DNA from: Paractinoplanes abujensis
Lineage (GTDB): Bacteria; Actinomycetota; Actinomycetes; Mycobacteriales; Micromonosporaceae
Direction: 5' to 3'
Assembly (NCBI RefSeq): GCF_014204895.1
Contig: NZ_JACHMF010000001.1
Coordinates: forward strand, 434,001 to 498,000
DNA: 64,000 bases
Under the pieces are notes generated by a model. The model was not told the origin of the DNA, searched no databases, and saw nothing but the letters and a program-made list of their open reading frames with translations. Both the position numbers and the translations under genes were made by a program. This document shows positions 33,640 through 41,988 of the stretch, one piece after another (positions within the stretch are counted from its first letter, which is position 1; each line of letters opens with the position of its first letter).

Positions 33640-34053
33640 ATGGTGAAGATGACGCTCGACAATCCGGCCGGGGTGGCTGCGCCGTTCGGTGACCGGTTCG
33701 CCCACGTGGCCCGCATCGACGTGGGGGGCGGGGCGTTGCTGATGCTCGCCGGGCAGGTCGCGGTGGACGACGATGGGGAGGTGGTGGCGCCCGGTGATGC
33801 CGGGAAGCAGGCGGAGCGCATCTTCGAGATCGTCGGCGGGCTGCTGAGGGCACACGGGTCGGGGCTCGGTGACGTGTTGTTCCTTCGTACGTTCATGACC
33901 AGCCTGGATGACCTGCCCGCGTACGGGGCCGTGCGACGTCGCTTGTTCCCGGCGCCGGGCCGGAATCCGCCCGCCAGCACGACCGTCGAGGTGAACAAAC
34001 TGTTCCTGCCCGGCGCCGTGCTGGAGATCGAAGTGATCGCGGTCGCGCGCTGA
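33640..34053 (+). CDS. RidA/YjgF-family protein
   Basis: A 137-residue protein of the Rid family, whose RidA members hydrolyse reactive enamine/imine intermediates. Visible family features are MLAGQVAVDDDGEVVAPGD, QAERIFEIVGGLLRAHGSGL, FLRTFMTSLDD and NPPASTTVEVNKLFLPGAVLEIE. The catalytic Arg of RidA (in the xNRxP-type loop) is not obvious; the segment here reads PPASTTVEV, with the Arg absent. It may therefore be a Rid subfamily with another role. ATG 33640 is followed by GTG 33643. It is probably controlled by the divergent LysR gene. The stop lies 8 bp from the convergent selB stop. Confidence 0.85.
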   Translation: MVKMTLDNPAGVAAPFGDRFAHVARIDVGGGALLMLAGQVAVDDDGEVVAPGDAGKQAERIFEIVGGLLRAHGSGLGDVLFLRTFMTSLDDLPAYGAVRRRLFPAPGRNPPASTTVEVNKLFLPGAVLEIEVIAVAR

Positions 34054-34060
34054 CCCCGGT

Positions 34061-35803
34061 TCAGCGCAGCTGGCGGCGGTCGTCGGGGAGGCGTTCGGTC
34101 AGGTGCCGGCGGTCGAGGAGTTCGAGGAGCGGCACGGCCACCCGGCGGGTGGTATCGAGGGCGCGCCGAGCCTCGCTCAGAGTGAACGGCTGGGGTAACG
34201 CGGCCAGGGCCGTGGCGGCGGCCTCGGCCGCGCCGGGGGCGAGCACCACCTGGGGTGCGAGCTGGACGACCAGACCGGTGCGGGCGGCCGCGGCCAGTTG
34301 GCGGGGGCCGAGGCCGAGGGCGGTCAGGTCGTTGGCTTCGGGCGCGGTGAACGGGCCCAAGCCGTCGAAGGCCTTGGCCACGAGCGCGACCAGCTCGTCG
34401 GGCGGCCCGGACGGGCCCGCGGCGACCCGGCCGGCGCGGACGCTGAGAGGGGGACGGACGAGCGCGGTCACGAGGGCGCGGTCGGGCAGGCCGAGGCGGT
34501 GCCGCAGGGCCTCGATCGGCAGGCCGGGCTCCAGCGGGTGTTCGCGCTGGTAGGTAGCGACCTCGTGGGGAAGGCGCTCGGCCAGCGACGTCCAGAGGAC
34601 CGGATCGGCGTACCAGTCGCCGGCCACGGGCGCGGCGGCCGGTGGGAGGGGGACGCCCATCGCGGCCAGGTCGGGGGCGCGTATCAACTGGCGGCGGGTC
34701 AACTCACCGGCCAGGGACGGGTGGCCGTCCATCGTGTCCAGCACGTGGGCCCGGGCGGTGGCGGCGCCGCGGCGCCGGAGGCCGGGTGGGGCTACGTCGA
34801 GGACCGTCACACCGCCGGCCACGTGGTGGCGGCCGGGGTCGCGGAGCAGCAGGCGGTCACCGATGCGCAGGGGGAGCGGGCGGGACAGGCGGAGACGGGC
34901 GGTGTCGGGGCCGAGCGGGCGCACGCGTACGGGGACCGCGGCCGAGCCGGCGTGCAGCGTCATCGTGGTCGGGAGGTCCGCCGTGGGGTCGCCGTGCAGG
35001 CGGATGTCGATCAGGTCGGTCGGGCGGAAACGGCCCGGGGTGAGCAGGGCGTCGCCGCGGCTGACGTCGTCGCGGGCCGCGCCGCGCAGGTTCACGGCGA
35101 CGCGCGCGACGGCCTGCACCGAGTCGGCGGGCTTTCCCAAAGACTGCAGACCCCGTACGCGGACCAGGCCGTCACCGAGGGTCAGCTCGTCGCCGAGGCG
35201 CAGGGTGCCCGCGCCCAGTGTTCCGGTGACGACCGTACCGGCGCCCTTGACGGTGAAGGAGCGGTCGATCCACAGGCGTACGGGGGACGTGGTGTCGGGG
35301 GCGGGCAAGGCTGTCACCAGGGCATCCAGCGCGGTTCGCAGCTCGTCGAGGCCCAGGCCGGTCACCCCGCTCACGGCCACCGCCGGCACCTCGCCCAGCG
35401 GCGTGGCGGCGATCTCGGTCAGGGCGGCCGCGGTGGCGGGGCCCGGGTCGGCCAGGTCGCTGCGGGTCACGACCAGCAGACCGTGCCGTACGTCGAGGGC
35501 GGCCAGCGCGGCCAGATGCTCCGCCGACTGGGGCATCCAGCCCTCGTCGGCGGCCACAACGATCATCGCTGCGGGGACGGGGCCGATCCCGGCGAGCATG
35601 TTCGGGACGAAGCGTTCATGGCCGGGGACGTCGACGAACGCGACGGTCTCGCCCGAACCCAGCGTCGTCCACGCGAAACCGAGGTCGATCGTCATGCCGC
35701 GGCGGCGTTCCTCGGCCCAGCGGTCGGGTTCCATGCCGGTCAGCGCCCGCACCAGCGTCGACTTGCCGTGGTCGACATGGCCGGCCGTGGCTACGACGTG
35801 CAT
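34061..35803 (-). CDS. selB: Selenocysteine-specific elongation factor
   Basis: A 580-residue GTPase that brings Sec-tRNA to UGA codons marked by a SECIS hairpin. The N-terminal GTPase has ATAGHVDHGKSTLVRALTG, the switch region RRRGMTIDLGFAW, DVPGHERFVPNML and TRSDL. EF-Tu-like barrels follow (WIDRSFTVKGAGTVVTGTL). The C-terminal third contains winged helices for SECIS binding (GLPIEALRHRLGLPDRALV, FTLSEARRALDTTRRVAVPL). Its start lies one base after the selA stop, so selA-selB is one operon. The RNA target in this window is the hairpin at 19910-19948. Confidence 0.96.
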   Translation of the reverse strand: MHVVATAGHVDHGKSTLVRALTGMEPDRWAEERRRGMTIDLGFAWTTLGSGETVAFVDVPGHERFVPNMLAGIGPVPAAMIVVAADEGWMPQSAEHLAALAALDVRHGLLVVTRSDLADPGPATAAALTEIAATPLGEVPAVAVSGVTGLGLDELRTALDALVTALPAPDTTSPVRLWIDRSFTVKGAGTVVTGTLGAGTLRLGDELTLGDGLVRVRGLQSLGKPADSVQAVARVAVNLRGAARDDVSRGDALLTPGRFRPTDLIDIRLHGDPTADLPTTMTLHAGSAAVPVRVRPLGPDTARLRLSRPLPLRIGDRLLLRDPGRHHVAGGVTVLDVAPPGLRRRGAATARAHVLDTMDGHPSLAGELTRRQLIRAPDLAAMGVPLPPAAAPVAGDWYADPVLWTSLAERLPHEVATYQREHPLEPGLPIEALRHRLGLPDRALVTALVRPPLSVRAGRVAAGPSGPPDELVALVAKAFDGLGPFTAPEANDLTALGLGPRQLAAAARTGLVVQLAPQVVLAPGAAEAAATALAALPQPFTLSEARRALDTTRRVAVPLLELLDRRHLTERLPDDRRQLR

Positions 35804-35804
35804 G

Positions 35805-37139
35805 TCAGTCCACCGGGCCGGTGGGGAGAGCCGAGCCGGTGGCGGAGCGGAGCTGAGCGGCGACCGCGATCACCATGTCCGTCAGGACGCTGTCCGCGTC
35901 GGACGGGACGCAGCGCAGATCGAGCAGCAGGCGGCCGCGGTCGACCCGGCCCACCACCGGCGTGGGGGCGGCCCGCAGCGGGGCCGCGTACTCCGAAGGC
36001 AAGGAGAGCGACCACGACGGCAGCGTGACCTCGGGCGCGCCCCCGCCACCCACCACGGCATCCGATGCGACCAGCTCAACTGAAATGTCAGCGCCGGTCA
36101 ACCGGGCCAGAACCTGCGCGGTGCGCGCCCGGAGCGCAGCCGGGGAGACCCGCAGCGCGTCCCACGTCGGAGTGGACGGCCCGGTCAGCGTGGCCTGCAA
36201 GGCGGCCAGCGTGAGCTTGTCGACCCGCAGAGCACGGGCCAGCGGATGCCGGCGCAACTGATTGATCAGCGGGGCCGAACCGAGCAGCAACCCGGCCTGC
36301 GGACCACCGAGCAGCTTGTCACCGCTGGCGATCACCAGGTCGGCCCCCTCGGCCAGGGTGGTGGCCGCGTCGGGTTCGCCGGGCAGCAGCGGATCGGGCT
36401 CGAGCAGGCCCGAGCCGATGTCGGCCACCACCGGGGTGCCCAGGCCGGAGAGCGCGGAGATCGGCACTGCGCTGGTGAAACCCCGTACGACGAAATTGGA
36501 CGGATGCACCTTGAGCACGAAACCGGTCGACGGCCCGATCGCGCGCTCGTAGTCCGCCAGCGCGGTGCGATTGGTCGTGCCCACCTCACGCAGCCGGGCA
36601 CCGGTCGATTCCAGCAGGTCGGGCAGCCGGAAGCCGTCACCGATCTCGACCATCTCGCCGCGGCTCACGATGATCTCGCGACCGCCGCCGGCCAGCGCCG
36701 TGGCCGCCAGCACCAGTGCGGCCGCGCCGTTGTTGACCACGTGCACGTCCCCGGCGGCCGGCACCGCCTGCTGCAGGGCGGCCAGCGCCGTACGGCCCCG
36801 CTTGGCCCGGCGGCCGGTGCCCAGGTCGAGCTCGACGTCGGTGTGCCCGGCCGCCGCCACCACCGCCTCGCGCGCGGCGGGGGAAAGCGCGGCCCGCCCC
36901 AGGTTGGTGTGCAGCACGACGCCCGTCGCGTTCAACACGGGGCGCAGGCCGCCGGGCAGTGCGGCCAGCGCGGCGTCGACCACGTCGTCGGGTTTCAGGG
37001 CCCCGTCCCGTACGCGTTGGAGCGTGGCCACGACGGCGGACTTGACCGCGGCGCGGCCCGCCCGTTCGGTCGCGGCCGCCAGCCGGGGGTCGGCCAGCAC
37101 GACGTCCGTGCGCGGGACGTGCCGCCGCGGGTCCACCAT
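35805..37139 (-). CDS. selA: L-seryl-tRNA(Sec) selenium transferase
   Basis: A 444-residue PLP enzyme converting Ser-tRNA-Sec to Sec-tRNA-Sec. The conserved parts are RPVLNATGVVLHTNLGRA, VNNGAAALVLAATAL, ISRGEMVEIGDGFRLPD, LREVGTTNRT, KVHPSNF and the PLP-lysine segment ASGDKLLGGPQAG. The SelA N-terminal domain (RHVPRTDVVLADPRL onward) is present. ATG 37139 follows GAAGG. A 21-bp inverted repeat sits from 13 bases upstream of the start. It forms an operon with selB. Confidence 0.96.
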   Translation of the reverse strand: MVDPRRHVPRTDVVLADPRLAAATERAGRAAVKSAVVATLQRVRDGALKPDDVVDAALAALPGGLRPVLNATGVVLHTNLGRAALSPAAREAVVAAAGHTDVELDLGTGRRAKRGRTALAALQQAVPAAGDVHVVNNGAAALVLAATALAGGGREIIVSRGEMVEIGDGFRLPDLLESTGARLREVGTTNRTALADYERAIGPSTGFVLKVHPSNFVVRGFTSAVPISALSGLGTPVVADIGSGLLEPDPLLPGEPDAATTLAEGADLVIASGDKLLGGPQAGLLLGSAPLINQLRRHPLARALRVDKLTLAALQATLTGPSTPTWDALRVSPAALRARTAQVLARLTGADISVELVASDAVVGGGGAPEVTLPSWSLSLPSEYAAPLRAAPTPVVGRVDRGRLLLDLRCVPSDADSVLTDMVIAVAAQLRSATGSALPTGPVD

Positions 37140-37151
37140 GGCCTTCAGCCT

Positions 37152-37210
37152 AGGCCCTGTTGCGTGGCTGGGCCCGGCCGCAGCCCCGCCCCAGCTACGA
37201 AACAGGGCCT
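37152..37210. repeat. 21-bp inverted repeat upstream of selA
   Basis: Arms 37152-37172 (starting AGGCCCTGTTGCG) and 37190-37210 (ending CGAAACAGGGCCT) pair at 19 of 21 positions around a 17-nt GC-rich loop. It starts 13 bases before the selA ATG. It could be a strong mRNA hairpin in the selA leader or a minimal insertion-sequence relic: GGCCCTGTT is a common IS end type. No target-site duplication was seen. Confidence 0.75.
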
Positions 37211-37290
37211 GGCCCCGGCCCCGCCCGGTGGTCGCGGGAGAGGAGGGCGCGGGCTGGGCGGCGTACGTGATCATGAATGAGGAGGTGTGC

Positions 37291-38079
37291 GTGCTGGAGA
37301 TCGACTTTCACGACAACGACTCGCTGATCTGGACCTGGCCGCTCACGGTGGTGGTCGCGGGTCTCGGCGTGGTGGTGATCGGCGTGGCCTTCGTGACGCC
37401 CTGGACGATAAACGTCAGCGTGGTCGGGATCGTTGCCCTGGTCGTTGCGTTGTGCGGGCGGTTGTCGTCGGCGCTGGAGCTGCGATACGCCGACGCGCCG
37501 CTGGCGCAGCCCGCCGCATCGGGCACCGGGCGCCGGCGCGCACGCCGCTGGACGATGCGCAGCAGCGGTGCTCCCCTGGTCACGGTCGGACTCGGTGTGC
37601 TGACGCTGCTGGCCGGTGTGCTGAGCTGGGGTCCGGGCGCTGCGCTGTTCGTTGCGGCGGGGCTCGCGTTCATCACGTTCGGCCTGGTCGTGGGGCCGGT
37701 CGCCGGGTTTGTCGTCACCCCGCGGCATCTGCACATCGATACGGCGTTCTGGCGGGTCAGCGTGCCCCGGGCGTTGATCGGGGAGTTCGAGCACAGCACC
37801 CTCGACGTCCGGCTGCGGCTGCGTGACGGCGACTTCGTCGACATCCGGGTGGACTCGCCGATCATGGAGTACACCTCGAAGGGCTACTGGATGAACGCCC
37901 GGTGCCGGGTCCGCACCACGGCGCGGATCGTCCGCATGCTCGACGCCGTGCCGCCCGCCCACGACGGGACGTCCGAATCGGTCGGGCGGAGGCCGCGGCC
38001 AGTGGTGATCGGGGCGACGCTGGTCGCGGTGGCGACGACGACAGTCCTGGCCGGCTATGGCGTCCTGTCGATGCTCTGA
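37291..38079 (+). CDS. Membrane protein, unknown function
   Basis: A 262-residue protein with helix pairs at residues 12-55 (LTVVVAGLGVVVIGVAF, VVGIVALVVALCG) and 90-135 (VTVGLGVLTLLAGVLSW, AALFVAAGLAFITFGLVVG), a soluble part (residues 140-225, VTPRHLHIDTAFWRVSVPRALIG), and a C-terminal helix. The soluble part resembles a bacterial PH-like domain but the match is weak. I chose GTG 37291 because GGAGG sits five bases upstream; ATG 37273 is possible. Its stop lies inside the first unit of a tandem repeat. Confidence 0.75.
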   Translation: MLEIDFHDNDSLIWTWPLTVVVAGLGVVVIGVAFVTPWTINVSVVGIVALVVALCGRLSSALELRYADAPLAQPAASGTGRRRARRWTMRSSGAPLVTVGLGVLTLLAGVLSWGPGAALFVAAGLAFITFGLVVGPVAGFVVTPRHLHIDTAFWRVSVPRALIGEFEHSTLDVRLRLRDGDFVDIRVDSPIMEYTSKGYWMNARCRVRTTARIVRMLDAVPPAHDGTSESVGRRPRPVVIGATLVAVATTTVLAGYGVLSML

Positions 38080-38202
38080 AGCGCGGCCCCGGGCGGCGGT
38101 CTGAAGCGCGGCCCCCGGGCGGCGGTCTGAAGCGCGGCCCCGGGCGACGGTCTGAAGCGCGGCCCCCGGGCGGCGGTCTGAAGCGCGGCCCTGGTGCCGG
38201 CG
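38075..38202. repeat. 25/26-bp tandem repeat, five copies
   Basis: Units start TCTGAAGCGCGGCCC at 38075, 38100, 38126, 38151 and 38177. The period alternates 25, 26, 25, 26 because the C-run is four or five bases long, suggesting duplication of a 51-bp pair. The first unit contains the TGA of the membrane protein gene. Confidence 0.95.
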
Positions 38203-38255
38203 GCCACCAAGTAAATCGGACGTATAGGACGTCTCTCTCTGGGTACGCCGCGGGT

Positions 38256-38888
38256 ATGCACTTCCGGAACCGTGACGAGGCCGGCCGCCTGCTCGCCGAG
38301 GCGGTCGGGGATCAGGTACGCCGGCGGCCCGGGCCGGCCCCGCTCGTGCTCGCCCTGCCGCGCGGGGGCGTCCCCGTCGCCGTCCGGGTGGCGGCCCGGG
38401 TCGGCGGCGAGCTCGACCTGGTGATCGCCCGCAAGATCGGGATGCCGGGCCGGCCCGAGTTCGGCGTGGGCGCGATCGCCGAGGACGGGCCGCCCGTCTT
38501 CGCCGAGGGGCACGAGCCGGGCGGCTACGAGGAGATCGTGGCCGGCGAGCGCGTCGAACTGGCCCGCCGGATGCGTCGGTATCGGGGCGACCGGCCGCCG
38601 CCCGACCCCACCGGCCGTGAGGTCGTGGTGGTCGACGACGGGCTGGCCACCGGGGTCACCGCGCGGGCCGCCCTGCGCTGGCTGCGCGGCCGGCACCCGG
38701 AACGGCTGGTCTTCGCCGCCCCGGTGTGCGCGCCGCAGGCGCGGGACGCCCTGAGCGACGACGCCGACGCGGTCATCTGCCTGAGCGCGCCGACCGGGTT
38801 CCGCGCGGTCGGCCAGTGGTACGAGGAGTTCGACCAGCTCACCGACGCCGACGTGGAGCAGGCCGTGAGAGGCTTCGCTCACACCTGA
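38256..38888 (+). CDS. Phosphoribosyltransferase-family protein
   Basis: A 210-residue protein with the type I PRTase layout: LVLALPRGGVPVAVRVAARV near residue 30, DLVIARKIGMPGRPEFGVGA near 60, and the PRPP-binding motif EVVVVDDGLATGVTA near 128-142, then FAAPVCAPQARDAL. Such free-standing proteins of about 210-220 residues are common in actinobacteria, and their base substrate is unknown. ATG 38256 was chosen as it starts right at the fold. It follows the repeat array by 53 bp and ends 45 bp before the MFS gene. Confidence 0.85.
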   Translation: MHFRNRDEAGRLLAEAVGDQVRRRPGPAPLVLALPRGGVPVAVRVAARVGGELDLVIARKIGMPGRPEFGVGAIAEDGPPVFAEGHEPGGYEEIVAGERVELARRMRRYRGDRPPPDPTGREVVVVDDGLATGVTARAALRWLRGRHPERLVFAAPVCAPQARDALSDDADAVICLSAPTGFRAVGQWYEEFDQLTDADVEQAVRGFAHT

Positions 38889-38899
38889 CAGAGGCTATG

Positions 38900-38930
38900 T
38901 ACGAGCGTACACATGGTATGTACGCTCGTA
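38900..38930. promoter_or_regulatory. Inverted-repeat operator at the start of the MFS gene
   Basis: TACGAGCGTAC (38900-38910) and GTACGCTCGTA (38920-38930) are perfect inverted copies 9 bp apart, ending three bases before the MFS ATG. The left arm also lies in the near-palindrome TGTACGAGCGTACA (38898-38911). The size fits a TetR- or MarR-type repressor; none is encoded next to it. A TATGTA -10-like box at 38917-38922 would give a leaderless transcript. Confidence 0.6.
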
Positions 38931-38933
38931 CGC

Positions 38934-40151
38934 ATGACGACCCTGGCTGCCGCGCCCCCACGCAAGGCGCGCGCCGCTGTTGCGGCCCTGTTCCTCACCA
39001 ACGGCGCGGTGTTCTTCAACGTCGTGCCGCGGTTCCCGCAGATCAAGGCCGACCTCGGCGTGAGCAACGCCGTCTTCGGCACGGCCCTGGCCGCCATGCC
39101 GCTCGGCGCGCTCATCGCGGGCCTGCTGGCCGGCGCGGCGATCCGACGGCTGGGCTCGGCCAAGGTCGCCTCGTTCGGCATCGTCCTGCTCACCGCGGCC
39201 ACGCTGGCCATCCCGTTCGCGCCGCACTGGCTGGTCTTCGCGGCCACGCTGTTCGTGGTGGGTGCGCTCGACTCGATCGTCGACGTCGCGCAGAACGCCC
39301 ACGGCCTGCGCGTCCAGCGCCTCTACGGTCGCTCGATCCTGAACTCGCTGCACGGCGTGTGGAGCATCGGCGCCGTCCTCGGCGGCCTGATGGGCTCGGC
39401 CGCCGCCGGTCTCGACCTGCCGCTGGGCGTGCACCTGACCGTCTCGGCCGTCCTGTTCAGCGCAATCGCCCTGATCGCCTTCCGTTTCCTGCTGCCCGGC
39501 GCCGAGGACGCGGAACGCGCCGAACCGCCCGCCGCCTCGGCCAAGTCGCGCATCGGCGGCACGGCCGTCCGCATGCTGGCCGCCCTCGGTGTGCTCGCGG
39601 CCGCCGGCGCCCTCGTAGAGGACGCCGGTTCGTCGTGGGGCGCGCTGTTCTTCACCGAGGAACTGAACACCGGCGCCGCCACCGCCGGTCTGGCCGTCGT
39701 CGCCCTGCAGACCGCCATGACCGTCGGCCGGCTGCTCGGCGACCGCGTCGTCGACCGTTTCGGCCAGCGCACGGTCGTCCGCGTCGGCGGTGCCGTCGCC
39801 GCCGCGGGCATGGGCTTGGCCCTCATTTTCCCGTCAGTGCCGGCCGCGCTCGGCGGTTTCGCCCTGGCCGGCCTCGGCGTCGCCACCCTCGTGCCCGCGG
39901 CCATGCACACCGCCGACGAGCTGCCCGGCCTTTCCCCCGGCACCGGCCTCACCGTCGTCAGCTGGCTCCTGCGCGGCGGCTTCCTGCTCTCCCCGCCGCT
40001 CGTCGGCTTCGTGGCCGACCTCTCCAGCCTGCGCGTCGGCCTGCTCAGCGTGGTGCTGGCCGGCCTGGTCACGCTGGTGCTGGGCCGCGTGCTGGTCAAC
40101 CGCCAAACCACAACCCAGCCGTACGGGTCGTCGGACTCACCGGCGCACTGA
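38934..40151 (+). CDS. MFS transporter
   Basis: A 405-residue secondary transporter with 12 predicted helices. LFLTNGAVFFNVVPRFPQIKADLGVSNAVFGTALAA and FVVGALDSIVDVAQNAHGLRVQRLYGRSILNSLHG (each reported here only as landmarks, in pieces PRFPQIKADLG and SLHGVWSIGAVLGG) mark the YbjJ/FucP-like drug or sugar branch. ATG 38934 was chosen over GTG 38913 because the operator repeats overlap the longer start. The transported molecule is unknown. A palindrome follows before the convergent kinase gene. Confidence 0.88.
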   Translation: MTTLAAAPPRKARAAVAALFLTNGAVFFNVVPRFPQIKADLGVSNAVFGTALAAMPLGALIAGLLAGAAIRRLGSAKVASFGIVLLTAATLAIPFAPHWLVFAATLFVVGALDSIVDVAQNAHGLRVQRLYGRSILNSLHGVWSIGAVLGGLMGSAAAGLDLPLGVHLTVSAVLFSAIALIAFRFLLPGAEDAERAEPPAASAKSRIGGTAVRMLAALGVLAAAGALVEDAGSSWGALFFTEELNTGAATAGLAVVALQTAMTVGRLLGDRVVDRFGQRTVVRVGGAVAAAGMGLALIFPSVPAALGGFALAGLGVATLVPAAMHTADELPGLSPGTGLTVVSWLLRGGFLLSPPLVGFVADLSSLRVGLLSVVLAGLVTLVLGRVLVNRQTTTQPYGSSDSPAH

Positions 40152-40174
40152 AACTCCGGCCCCGACACGGCCCG

Positions 40175-40190
40175 GGGCGCACGTGCGCCC
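40175..40190. terminator. Palindromic hairpin between convergent genes
   Basis: GGGCGCACGTGCGCCC is a perfect palindrome, flanked by further pairing C and G runs. It lies between the MFS stop (40151) and the histidine kinase stop (40239) and probably ends transcription from one or both sides, without a T-tract. Confidence 0.45.
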
Positions 40191-40238
40191 AGGGCGGTGG
40201 GTCACCGCCGTAGCGCCCGACCGGGATGTTCCCGGTGG

Positions 40239-41321
40239 TCACCCTCGAGGCAGCCGGACCGTGACGACCAGCCCACCGGCCGGGCCGGGCGCGAGCTCGA
40301 GCGTCCCGTCGTGGGCCCGGACGATGCTCTGCACGATGGCCAAGCCGAGCCCGGCCCCGGCGTGCTCCTCGCGGCGCACCCGGTCGGTCCCGCGCCGGAA
40401 GGGCTCGGTCAGCCCCGGCAGCACGTCGGCCGGGAGCGGGCCACCCGTGTTCGCGACCCGCAGCACGCTCGCGGTGCCGTCACGCCCGGTGCGGATCGTG
40501 ACCGTGCCGTCGACGGGCAGGTTGTGGACGATCGCGTTCTGCACGAGGTTGGTCACCATCCGGCCCAGCAGTTCGGCGTCACCCGCAACCGGGGCCGCCT
40601 CACCGGTGACGTCGAGGGTGATCCGGCGCTGCTCGGCCCACGGCAGCAGCGTCTCGGCCGTCTCCTCGGCCACGAGCGACAGGTCGACGCTGTCGCGGGT
40701 GAGGACACCCCGCTCGCCCCGGCCCAGCACCAGCAGCGCCTCGGTCAGCTCGATGGCCCGCGTGTTGGCCGCGTGCAGCCGCTCGATCACCTCGTCGTGG
40801 CCCCGCTCCGGGTCCTTGCGGGCCACCTCGAGCAGCGTCCGCGAGATCGCCAGCGGGGTGCGCAGCTCGTGCGAGGCGTTCGCGGCGAACCGCTGTTGCT
40901 CGGCGACGTGCGCTTCGAGCTGATCGAGCATCGCATCGAACGCGTCCGACAGCTCGCGGAACTCGTCGCGCCGGTCCCGCAACCGGATCCGGTGCGCCAG
41001 CGACCCGGCGCCGGCCCGGCGGGCGGCGTCGGTGATCCGGGTCAGCGGCGCGAGCATCCGGCCGGCCAGGAACCAGCCGCCTGCGAGCCCGAACACCAGC
41101 AGGAACACGAGCACCCCGGCCGCCCGCGGAGCGAACGTGCGCAGCAGCTCGGACCGGACCGGGAACACGCCGTCGACGGGAACGTCCACCCCGGTGGGAC
41201 GCAGCAGGGCCTGGTCGGGCACGTACCGCAGCAGGAACACCCACACCGTCGCGAGCAGCAGCACACCGGCCACCATCAAGAACCCGGCGTAGCTCAGGGT
41301 CAGCTTGACGCGGGCGCTCAA
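40239..41321 (-). CDS. Sensor histidine kinase, HAMP/HisKA type
   Basis: A 360-residue kinase: helix 1 (YAGFLMVAGVLLLATVWVFLL), a short extracytoplasmic loop of about 40 residues, helix 2 (AAGVLVFLLVFGLAGGWFLAG), HAMP (RMLAPLTRITDAARR), phospho-His in ANASHELRTPLAISR, N-box LVTNLVQNAIVHN, and GAGLGLAIVQSI. The start is a TTG overlapping the regulator's stop (TTGA); the frame is open upstream inside that gene, so the start is less certain. It pairs with the OmpR-type regulator at 41318-41983. Confidence 0.92.
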   Translation of the reverse strand: MSARVKLTLSYAGFLMVAGVLLLATVWVFLLRYVPDQALLRPTGVDVPVDGVFPVRSELLRTFAPRAAGVLVFLLVFGLAGGWFLAGRMLAPLTRITDAARRAGAGSLAHRIRLRDRRDEFRELSDAFDAMLDQLEAHVAEQQRFAANASHELRTPLAISRTLLEVARKDPERGHDEVIERLHAANTRAIELTEALLVLGRGERGVLTRDSVDLSLVAEETAETLLPWAEQRRITLDVTGEAAPVAGDAELLGRMVTNLVQNAIVHNLPVDGTVTIRTGRDGTASVLRVANTGGPLPADVLPGLTEPFRRGTDRVRREEHAGAGLGLAIVQSIVRAHDGTLELAPGPAGGLVVTVRLPRG

Positions 41322-41983
41322 CCCTCGCGCCCGATCCGATAGCCGACGCCCGGCACGGTGGTGATGATCCACGGTTCGCCGAGCCGTTTGCGCAGCGCCG
41401 ACACGGTGATCCGGACGGCGTTGGTCAGCGGGTCGGCATTCTCGTCCCAGGCCCGTTCCAGCAGCGCCTCCGCGCTCACCACCCCGCCCTCGGCCGCCAC
41501 CAGCACCTCCAGCACCGCGAACTGCTTGCGGGTGAGCGCCACGTAGCGGCCGTCGCGGAAGACCTCGCGCCGGAACGGGTCGACCCGCAGGCCGCCGATC
41601 TCGCGCACGGGCGGCCGGGCCTGACCGCGCCGCCGGTCCAGTGCCCGCAGCCGCATCACCAGCTCGCGCAGATCGAACGGCTTGGTCAGGTAGTCGTCGG
41701 CACCCAGCTCGAACCCGGAGGCCTTGTCGTCGATCCGGTCGGCCGCGGTCAGCATCAGGATCGGCATGCCGCTGCTGGACGCGACGATGCGCCGGGCCAC
41801 CTCGTCACCGGACGGGCCGGGGATGTCGCGGTCGAGCACGGCCAGGTCGTACGAGTTGACGTCGAGCATCTCCAGCGCGGTGTCACCGTCCCCGGCGATG
41901 TCGGCCGCGATGGCCTCCAGCCGCAGCCCGTCCCGCACCGCCTCGGCCAGGTGCGGCTCGTCCTCCACGATCAGTACGCGCAT
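41318..41983 (-). CDS. Response regulator, OmpR/PhoB type
   Basis: A 221-residue regulator: receiver with MRVLIVEDEPHLAEAVRDGL, phospho-Asp region SYDLAVLDRDIPGPSGDE, Lys in DYLTKPFDL, then a winged helix (FAVLEVLVAAEGGVVSAEAL, ending TTVPGVGYRIG). It is translationally coupled to the kinase. The upstream VanZ-like gene ends 5 bp before it, so the regulator is probably in the same transcript as vanZ and the serine hydrolase, pointing to cell-envelope control. Confidence 0.94.
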   Translation of the reverse strand: MRVLIVEDEPHLAEAVRDGLRLEAIAADIAGDGDTALEMLDVNSYDLAVLDRDIPGPSGDEVARRIVASSSGMPILMLTAADRIDDKASGFELGADDYLTKPFDLRELVMRLRALDRRRGQARPPVREIGGLRVDPFRREVFRDGRYVALTRKQFAVLEVLVAAEGGVVSAEALLERAWDENADPLTNAVRITVSALRKRLGEPWIITTVPGVGYRIGREG

Positions 41984-41988
41984 GTCGC

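Noticed and set aside
37152..37210. Complete insertion sequence
   Set aside because: Only 59 bp with no transposase and no visible target duplication; kept as an inverted repeat.
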